Positions 1-5,033 of a DNA stretch of 6,622 nt are shown piece after piece (the stretch's first letter is position 1; each line of letters begins with the position of its first letter). The notes below the pieces were generated by a model. That model saw only the letters and a list, made by a program, of their open reading frames with translations. It searched no databases and was not told where the DNA came from. The stretch is from NCBI GenBank assembly GCA_013695505.1, contig JACDAH010000406.1:1-6622 (forward strand), given 5' to 3'. Source of the stretch: Chloroflexota bacterium (GTDB taxonomy: Bacteria; Chloroflexota; Limnocylindria; Limnocylindrales; CSP1-4). A program made the translations under genes and the position numbers.

Positions 1-4
1 GGCC

Positions 5-18
5 GGAGGAGGTCCTCC
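5..18 (+). promoter_or_regulatory. Strong Shine-Dalgarno inside a small inverted repeat
   Basis: GGAGGAGG lies at 5-12, followed directly by TCCTCC at 13-18, with the ATG at 23. The purine run is an excellent ribosome binding site for the lipoprotein gene and fixes its start. The following CCTCC can pair with GGAGG at 5-9 around an AGGT loop, giving a five-pair all-G/C stem that would cover most of the ribosome binding site. The ribosome-binding role is secure; a regulatory role for the pairing is only a possibility. Confidence 0.8.
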
Positions 19-22
19 CAAC

Positions 23-1342
23 ATGCACATCGGCTCACGCACGGCCCGATTCGCGGCCGCGTTCATCCTGACCTTCGGGCTCGCAGCCTGTGGCACGAAC
101 AACGGAGCAGGGAGCGGCGGCGTCGCAGGGGCGAGCGCACTGCCAAAAGCATCCGGCGGCACGGGCGCAAGCGGTGCGCCCGCCAGCAGCGGCCCAGCGG
201 CCGACGTGACCGGCGAGATCAGTGTCTGGGCCATGGGGGCCGAGGGCACGAAGCTCAAGGTCCTCGCCGAGGCGTTCACCAAGGCCAACCCCAATGTCAA
301 GGTCAACGTCACCCCGGTCGACTGGGGTCAGGCCGTCACCAAGCTTCAGACGGCGATCGCCGGCGGCTCGACCCCCGACGTCAGCCAGATGGGCACCGAC
401 ATGATGGCCCAGTTCGGGGCCAACGGAACCTTCGACCCGGTCCCCGCGGACATCGACCCGAGCGCGTTCTTCGAGACTGCCTGGAATACCAACATGATCG
501 ACGGCGCGGCTGTCGGCGTGCCGTGGTACGTCGAGACACGCCTCTTGTACTACCGCAAGGATCTCGCCGAGAAGGCCGGCATCACGGCCCCGCCCGCGAC
601 CTGGGATGACCTCAAGGCGATGGCGACAGCGCTGAAGGCAAAGGGCGGCGCCAAGTGGGGGATCTCGCTCGGCACGAAGAACTGGCAGGAGTACGTGCCG
701 TTCCTGTGGCAGAACGGCGGCGACATCGCCGACGCCTCCGGAACGCCGACCCTCAACACCCCCCAGGCCGTCGAGGCCCTCACCTTCTACGACTCGTTCT
801 TCAAGGACGGCCTGACCCCGAAGTCGGTCCCCGAGGGATTCGACATCACCCCGGCCTTCGTCAAGGGCGACAACCCGATGTTCATCTCGGGCCCATGGCA
901 TCTCAGCCTGATCAAGGATGCCGGCGGCGCCGACTTCACCGACAAGTGGGCGATCGCGCCGATGCCCAAGAAGGCCTCCGGGACCTCGTTCCTGGGCGGC
1001 AGCAACATGGTGGTGTACAACGCATCCAAGAACAAGCCGGCCGCCTGGGCGTTCGTGAAGTTCCTCGCCGATCCCGCCACTCAGGCACTCTGGTACAAGA
1101 CCGTGAGCGACCTCCCGGCCGTCAAGTCGGCGTGGGAGAACCCCGACGTCGCCACTGACCCGAATGTCAAGCTGTTCGGCGACCAGCTCAAGGACACCAA
1201 GGCCCAGCCGGTCAGCGGAACCTGGAGTGAGGTCTCCTCGGCGATCAACGACACGCTCGAGAAGATGACGACGGGCGGTATGGAGCCGCAGGCTGCTGCT
1301 GACGAGATGCAGCAGCAGGCCGAGTCGATCGGGCTCAAGTAG
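23..1342 (+). CDS. Carbohydrate ABC transporter substrate-binding lipoprotein (CUT1 family)
   Basis: This is the extracytoplasmic sugar-binding component of a CUT1 ABC importer (UgpB/MalE-like, COG1653). It would capture oligosaccharides outside the membrane and deliver them to the two permeases encoded next. The 439 residues begin with a basic N-region and a hydrophobic stretch ending in the lipobox LAAC, so Cys23 should be lipidated. A Gly/Ala/Ser-rich tether covers about residues 24-62, and the binding domain starts near EISVW at 65. Family marks include the PWYVETRLLYYRKDLAEKAG region from about 167, FLGGSN at 323-328 and AWAFVKFL near 341-348. Several Trp and Tyr residues could stack on sugar rings. 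The length is normal. The start is set by the strong GGAGG ten bases upstream. The stop lies one base before the next start, so it heads the operon visible here. The ligand is not readable from sequence; beta-1,2-glucooligosaccharides are inferred from the downstream enzymes. Confidence 0.95.
   Translation: MHIGSRTARFAAAFILTFGLAACGTNNGAGSGGVAGASALPKASGGTGASGAPASSGPAADVTGEISVWAMGAEGTKLKVLAEAFTKANPNVKVNVTPVDWGQAVTKLQTAIAGGSTPDVSQMGTDMMAQFGANGTFDPVPADIDPSAFFETAWNTNMIDGAAVGVPWYVETRLLYYRKDLAEKAGITAPPATWDDLKAMATALKAKGGAKWGISLGTKNWQEYVPFLWQNGGDIADASGTPTLNTPQAVEALTFYDSFFKDGLTPKSVPEGFDITPAFVKGDNPMFISGPWHLSLIKDAGGADFTDKWAIAPMPKKASGTSFLGGSNMVVYNASKNKPAAWAFVKFLADPATQALWYKTVSDLPAVKSAWENPDVATDPNVKLFGDQLKDTKAQPVSGTWSEVSSAINDTLEKMTTGGMEPQAAADEMQQQAESIGLK
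1293..1318 (+). repeat. Perfect 9-bp inverted repeat at the 3' end of the binding-protein gene
   Basis: CTGCTGCTG at 1293-1301 and CAGCAGCAG at 1310-1318 are exact reverse complements separated by an eight-base loop. In the transcript they would form a stem-loop ending about 25 bases before the start of the first permease. The arms encode consecutive Ala (three GCT codons) and Gln (three CAG codons). GCT is unusual in this gene, which prefers GCC and GCG. A role in limiting permease translation or in mRNA processing is inference; no T-run follows, so it is not an intrinsic terminator. Confidence 0.5.
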
Positions 1343-1343
1343 G

Positions 1344-2291
1344 GTGAGCGCCCCGGCGCTCACCCGACAGACCGTCGCCGAACCGGGAGCCCGGTCGGCG
1401 ACGCCCGGCCGGGGCTGGCGACAGGATCTCACGGGCTGGGCGTTCGCCGCCCCGTTCGTGATCCTGTTCGGCGTCTTCCTCGCGCTCCCGATCGCCGCCT
1501 CGTTCGTCCTGAGCTTCACGAGCTTCAGTCAGCGCGACCTGATCAACCCGATCGGCACGTCATTCGTCGGCGTCGACAACTACGCCCGGCTGCTGACTGA
1601 CCCCAAGTTCTGGAAGGCCCTCGGCAACACGTTCTACTTCGTGATCGTCGGCGTCCCACTCACGCTGGCGATCGGGCTCCTGATCGCGAGCGCCGTGAGC
1701 CGTGGGATCACCCGATTTCGGACCGCGTTCCGGGTCGGTTACTACCTGCCGGTGATCACCAGCATCGTTGCGATCGCGGTGGTCTGGCGATTCCTCCTCA
1801 ACCCGGACATCGGGCTGGTCAACGTCCTGCTCGCAAACCTGGGCATCACCGGGCCGGACTGGCTGGCGAGCAAGACACTTGCCATGCCCTCGATCATCAC
1901 GATGGCCATCTGGCGCAACCTTGGGTTCGCGATGGTCGTGTTCATCGCCGGGCTCCAGGCGATCCCGGTGATGCTCTACGAAGCCGCCTCCATCGACGGC
2001 GCCGGTCGGTGGCAGGCCTTCCGCTACGTGACCCTGCCGATGCTCCGCCCGACGATCCTGTTCATGCTCGTGATCACGACGATCGGTTACCTCCAGCTGT
2101 TCGAGGAGCCGTTCGTGATGACCGACGGCGGGCCGCTCGACGCCACCCTGTCGGTCACGATGTACATGTACCAGCAGGGCTTCGAGTTCTTCAAGCAGGG
2201 TTACGCGTCCGCGATCGCCTATGTCCTGTTCGTGATCGTCGCGGTGATCGCGTTCCTCCAGTTCCGCTTCCTGCGGTCAGAGGACGCGTGA
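1344..2291 (+). CDS. CUT1 sugar ABC transporter permease, MalF/UgpA type
   Basis: This is an inner-membrane permease subunit that would form the translocation path together with the second permease downstream. The 315-residue protein has about six hydrophobic segments, near residues 31-58, 92-118, 133-152, 183-208, 238-253 and 287-310. The cytoplasmic EAA loop reads EAASIDGAGRWQAFRYVTLP from residue 213; it contacts the ATPase in this family and has the expected Glu-Ala-Ala, Asp-Gly and Leu-Pro spacing. The DGGP motif after the fifth segment is also typical of MalF-like subunits. The start is GTG at 1344, one base after the stop of the binding-protein gene and without a good Shine-Dalgarno, so translational coupling is likely. 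The length matches the smaller UgpA/LacF-type permeases, without the extra N-terminal segments of enterobacterial MalF. The substrate is inferred only from context. Confidence 0.96.
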   Translation: MSAPALTRQTVAEPGARSATPGRGWRQDLTGWAFAAPFVILFGVFLALPIAASFVLSFTSFSQRDLINPIGTSFVGVDNYARLLTDPKFWKALGNTFYFVIVGVPLTLAIGLLIASAVSRGITRFRTAFRVGYYLPVITSIVAIAVVWRFLLNPDIGLVNVLLANLGITGPDWLASKTLAMPSIITMAIWRNLGFAMVVFIAGLQAIPVMLYEAASIDGAGRWQAFRYVTLPMLRPTILFMLVITTIGYLQLFEEPFVMTDGGPLDATLSVTMYMYQQGFEFFKQGYASAIAYVLFVIVAVIAFLQFRFLRSEDA

Positions 2292-2338
2292 TGGGCGCAT
2301 TCGAGATGGACACGCATGCGATCGGCGGGATCCGATGA
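2291..2338 (+). CDS. Possible 15-codon coupling mini-ORF between the permease genes
   Basis: ATG at 2291 shares its A with the stop of the first permease (TGATG). The frame reads MGAFEMDTHAIGGIR and ends in TGA at 2336-2338, which overlaps the ATG of the second permease (ATGA). An AGAGGA at 2279-2284, six bases upstream, is a reasonable ribosome binding site. By contrast, the second permease has only a weak GGCGGG ahead of its own ATG. The frame therefore exactly bridges the 43-base gap and could pass ribosomes from one permease to the next. The peptide has no recognisable function, and nothing shows it is translated. Confidence 0.4.
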   Translation: MGAFEMDTHAIGGIR

Positions 2339-3210
2339 CGGCGCTCCAGGGCGGCGCCCGGCCGCCGCTGGCCGTCCACCGGCGCGAGGGCCGGCGGACG
2401 GGTCCGTTGTGGGTCTACGGACTCCTGATCCTCGGGCTCGTCCTGATGGTCGGCCCGTTCCTCTGGATGCTCCTTGGCGCCCTCAAGCCCCAGGCCGAAT
2501 TCCTCCTCAGCCCGCCGACGTTCCTGCCGAAGAACCCGACGACGGACAACTTCAGCCGGCTCTTCAGTGAGCTCGACTTCCCGCGGTTCTTCTTCAACTC
2601 GTCGCTCGTGGCGCTCGTCGTGACGGTCGGCAACGTCCTGTTCTGTCCGATGCTGGGGTACGCCCTGGCGAAGCTCCAATGGCGCGGCAAGCGCCTGATC
2701 ATGGGCCTCGTTCTCGCGACGTTGATGGTCCCGGCCGGGATCACCCTGATCCCGAACTTCGTGCTCATGCGCAACCTCGGGCTGGTCAACACCTACCCGG
2801 GCCTGATCCTGCCGTTCCTGGTCGGCCCGTTCGGCGTGTTCCTGACCCGCCAGTTCATGTACGGGATTCCGAACGAGCTCCTCGAAGCCGCCCGGATCGA
2901 CGGCGCCAACGAGTGGCGGATCTTCTGGCAGGTCGTCCTGCCGATCACCGCCCCGGTCCTCGCGACCCTCGGGATCCTGACGTTCCTCGGCAGCTGGAAC
3001 AGCTTCATCTACCCGCTGGTGATGGCGCAGGAGCCTGCCATGTACACGCTGCCGGTCGCCCTGGCAACATTCTCGACCGGCCAGTACCAGGCCGATCACG
3101 GGATGCTGATGGCGGGCTCGCTGGTGCTCGTCCTGCCCGTCCTGATCATCTTCGTCCTCTTCCAGCGCTGGATCACCGAAGGCATCGCCACCACCGGCCT
3201 GAAGGGCTGA
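2335..3210 (+). CDS. CUT1 sugar ABC transporter permease, MalG/UgpE type
   Basis: This is the second inner-membrane permease subunit, the presumed heterodimer partner of the preceding gene product. The 291 residues show about six hydrophobic segments, near 25-49, 84-112, 121-144, 154-175, 201-229 and 255-279. The EAA loop reads EAARIDGANEWRIFWQVVLP from residue 184. The GSWNSFIYPLV stretch after the loop and the C-terminal GIATTGLKG are characteristic of MalG/UgpE/LacG subunits. The ATG at 2335 is the only sensible start; it has a weak GGCGGG upstream and overlaps the stop of the mini-ORF, suggesting coupled translation. No ATP-binding subunit follows, so the importer probably uses an ATPase encoded elsewhere, as many CUT1 systems do with a shared MsmX/UgpC-like protein. 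Confidence 0.95.
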   Translation: MTALQGGARPPLAVHRREGRRTGPLWVYGLLILGLVLMVGPFLWMLLGALKPQAEFLLSPPTFLPKNPTTDNFSRLFSELDFPRFFFNSSLVALVVTVGNVLFCPMLGYALAKLQWRGKRLIMGLVLATLMVPAGITLIPNFVLMRNLGLVNTYPGLILPFLVGPFGVFLTRQFMYGIPNELLEAARIDGANEWRIFWQVVLPITAPVLATLGILTFLGSWNSFIYPLVMAQEPAMYTLPVALATFSTGQYQADHGMLMAGSLVLVLPVLIIFVLFQRWITEGIATTGLKG

Positions 3211-3262
3211 CCCGGCCGCCCCCATCGCCCGATCGACGACCCCCAGGCAACGCTCGACAGGG

Positions 3263-3278
3263 GCCGGCCCGAGCCGGC
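3263..3278 (+). repeat. Short GC-rich stem-loop upstream of the secreted enzyme gene
   Basis: GCCGGC at 3263-3268 and GCCGGC at 3273-3278 can pair around a CCGA loop, ending four bases before the ribosome binding site of the next gene. The 85-base gap between permease and enzyme holds this structure and no clear promoter or T-rich terminator. GCCGGC is self-complementary and common in GC-rich DNA, so chance is a real alternative. If it matters, it could modulate translation or mark an RNA processing point. Confidence 0.3.
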
Positions 3279-3282
3279 AATC

Positions 3283-3289
3283 GGAGGAG
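3283..3289 (+). promoter_or_regulatory. Shine-Dalgarno for the PF10091 enzyme gene
   Basis: GGAGGAG at 3283-3289 lies six bases before the ATG at 3296. It is a near-perfect ribosome binding site and fixes the start of the secreted enzyme, which is confirmed by the signal peptide beginning at that Met. Confidence 0.85.
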
Positions 3290-3295
3290 AACGCA

Positions 3296-4819
3296 ATGCC
3301 CATCCGACGCAGCCATCGCCTGCTCAGCCTGATCGCCGTGGCCAGCCTTCTCGCCATCGCCACCGCTGTCGCGCCCGCGGCCGCGGCGGGCACCGGCAAG
3401 CTGACCACCGCCCAGCGGGCGACCCTGCTCGGCTATGCCCGCGACACCTGGGCCGGGTTCGTGGCGATGACCGACGAGCACACGGGTCTTCCGGCCGACA
3501 GCCTCCGCTCGGACGGCGTCCGCAGTGTCCAGACCTCGACGACGAACATCGGGGCGTACCTCTGGAGCACCGTCGTCGCCGAGCGGCTCGGGATCATCGG
3601 CCACGCCGAGACTGTCGAGCGGGTCGCGCAGACGATCGGGACGCTCGAGACGATGGAGCGCCACACCGCCAGCGGCCAGTACTACAACTGGTACGACCAG
3701 ACGAACGGCGCGAAGCTGACCGTCTGGCCGGAGAACGGCGACACGATGGTGCCGATCCTGTCGTCGGTCGACAACGGCTGGCTCGCGGCCGCCCTCCAGG
3801 TCGTCTCGAACACCGTTCCCGAGGTCTCGGCCCGGGCCGGGGCGATCTACCAGAGCATGAACTTCGGGTTCTACTACCGGCCCGACGTCAACCGGATCGC
3901 CTTCCACGTGGCGCCCGACACCGGCGCTTCGCCGTGCTGCTACGACACGATCGTGAGCGAGAGCCGGATCGCGAGCTACATCGGGATCGCCAAGGGCGAG
4001 CTGCCGGCCAAGGAGTACTTCGGCGCATGGCGGACGTTCCCGGCCTTCGCCGACAGTTGTGACTGGGACTGGCAGGAGACGCGCCCGATCGGCGTCAACC
4101 GGACCTATCTCGGCGTCAACGTCTTCGAGGGCGCTTATCCGTACGAGGACTTCCGGGTCGTCCCGGGCTGGGGCGGCAGCATGTTCGAGGCCCTCATGCC
4201 ATCCCTCTTCGTGCCCGAGGAGAAGTGGGGCCCCGAGAGCTGGAAGGTCAACCATCCCCTCACCGTTGCCGCCCAGATCCATCACGGGATGGTCGAGGCG
4301 GAGTACGGCTACTGGGGCTTCTCGCCGGCCGACATCCCGGAGGGCGGCTACCGCGAGTACGGCGTGGACGCGCTCGGAATGAACCCCGAGGGCTACTCCT
4401 CCAACGCCGAGCGGACGTATGTCAATCGGGGCTTCGAGGGCTGCCGGCCGGCTGTCGCCGATCCGCCGCCGTCGGCGTACACGAACGGCGTCGTCACTCC
4501 CCATGCCGCCTTCCTCGCCCTGCCCTGGGCAACGGACCTGGCCATGGCCAACCTCGCCGCGATCAAGTCCGACTTCAGCAGCTACGACCGCTGGGGCTTC
4601 CGCGACTCGGTCAATGTCGACAGCGGGGTCGTCTCCAACTTCTACCTGTCGCTCGACCAGGGAATCGTGATGGGCGCGATCGGCAATGCCCTGGCCGATG
4701 ACATGCTCCGCGACGCGTTCGCGACCAAGGCCGTTCAGAAGGTCCTTCAGCCGATCATCTCGATGGAGACGTTCGGGGCCGGCCCGCGCAGTGCCGCGGA
4801 CGCGTACCTCAGGCCTTGA
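3296..4819 (+). CDS. Secreted glycoamylase-like (PF10091) glycoside hydrolase, probable GH144-type beta-1,2-glucanase
   Basis: The 507-residue protein begins with a Sec signal peptide: a basic MPIRRSHR, a hydrophobic core, and a cleavage site near the alanines at 28-31. It should therefore act outside the membrane. The remainder is a single (alpha/alpha)6-type domain with the conserved blocks of PF10091. These are TSTTNIGAYLWS at 80-91, SSVDNGWLAAAL at 156-167, YDTIVSESRIASYIGIAKGE at 216-235, GWGGSMFEALMPSLF at 291-305, EYGYWGFSPA at 336-345, TPHAAFLALPWA at 401-412, WGFRDSVN at 433-440 and LSLDQGIVMGAIGNAL at 451-466. Conserved acidic residues such as Asp159, Glu222, Asp358, Asp437 and Asp454 are candidates for catalysis or binding; I cannot assign the catalytic pair. 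The fold is shared by GH144 endo- and exo-beta-1,2-glucanases and by the central domain of cyclic beta-1,2-glucan synthases. Beta-1,2-glucan cleavage is inferred from the neighbouring GH94 gene; another beta-glucan is possible. Four cysteines (214, 215, 255, 383) could form disulfides. Confidence 0.85.
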   Translation: MPIRRSHRLLSLIAVASLLAIATAVAPAAAAGTGKLTTAQRATLLGYARDTWAGFVAMTDEHTGLPADSLRSDGVRSVQTSTTNIGAYLWSTVVAERLGIIGHAETVERVAQTIGTLETMERHTASGQYYNWYDQTNGAKLTVWPENGDTMVPILSSVDNGWLAAALQVVSNTVPEVSARAGAIYQSMNFGFYYRPDVNRIAFHVAPDTGASPCCYDTIVSESRIASYIGIAKGELPAKEYFGAWRTFPAFADSCDWDWQETRPIGVNRTYLGVNVFEGAYPYEDFRVVPGWGGSMFEALMPSLFVPEEKWGPESWKVNHPLTVAAQIHHGMVEAEYGYWGFSPADIPEGGYREYGVDALGMNPEGYSSNAERTYVNRGFEGCRPAVADPPPSAYTNGVVTPHAAFLALPWATDLAMANLAAIKSDFSSYDRWGFRDSVNVDSGVVSNFYLSLDQGIVMGAIGNALADDMLRDAFATKAVQKVLQPIISMETFGAGPRSAADAYLRP

Positions 4820-4820
4820 C

Positions 4821-4868
4821 CTCGGGCTCATCGGCCCGCATCGCCTGGCTCGCCACCGGCGGCCCGAG
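4821..4868 (+). repeat. Nested inverted repeats just after the secreted enzyme stop codon
   Basis: CTCGGGC at 4821-4827 is the exact reverse complement of GCCCGAG at 4862-4868. The inner CGGGC at 4823-4827 can alternatively pair with GCCCG at 4834-4838 around a six-base loop. The two pairings are mutually exclusive. There is no T-tract, so a classic terminator is unlikely. The position between two enzyme genes would suit an RNA structure that protects or processes the message, but GC-rich chance pairing cannot be excluded. Confidence 0.3.
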
Positions 4869-4886
4869 TCTCCACGCCCGATCCGC

Positions 4887-4913
4887 GCCGCCGATCGCGC
4901 TTCGGCCGGCGGC
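4887..4913 (+). repeat. 7-bp GC-rich inverted repeat in the enzyme-enzyme gap
   Basis: GCCGCCG at 4887-4893 pairs exactly with CGGCGGC at 4907-4913 around a 13-base loop. It is all G/C and is not followed by a T-run. Together with the repeats at 4821-4868 it makes this gap the most structured non-coding stretch of the window. Function is unknown. Confidence 0.3.
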
Positions 4914-5033
4914 ACGGGTCGAGTTCGTCGCGGTCGTCGTCGGCCGTGGCATCGATCTCGCGTTCCAGCTGGCGATGGCGGCACCGGTTCCCGACGAGCT
5001 CGTGCCCGATTGACTTCGACCCGCGCGACCCGG

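Larger units (their letters stand above)
4816..5013 (+). other. Doubtful 65-codon frame in the gap before the GH94 gene
   Basis: This is the best frame in the 214-base gap between the two enzyme genes. It opens with TTG at 4816, overlapping the stop of the secreted enzyme gene (TTGA), and ends with TGA at 5011-5013, which overlaps an in-frame TTG of the GH94 frame. About 55 of its 65 codons end in G or C, more than in the frame continuous with GH94. The translation (LTSGSSARIAWLATGG...) resembles nothing I know and no Shine-Dalgarno precedes it. It could be a coupling peptide, a frameshifted N-terminal extension of the GH94 protein, or non-coding GC-rich DNA. I favour non-coding or coupling. 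Confidence 0.2.

Noticed and set aside
35..1519. Minus-strand open frame of 494 codons opposite the binding-protein gene
   Set aside because: Shadow of a gene with an unmistakable lipobox and solute-binding family motifs; the antisense product has no recognisable fold.
2191..3408. Minus-strand open frame of 405 codons opposite the second permease
   Set aside because: Composition is extremely charged (Glu, Asp, Arg, Gln) as produced by antisense of hydrophobic membrane codons; the permease on + is certain.
4823..4913. Intrinsic terminator between the two enzyme genes
   Set aside because: Stems are GC-rich but none is followed by a run of T, so classic intrinsic termination is not supported.
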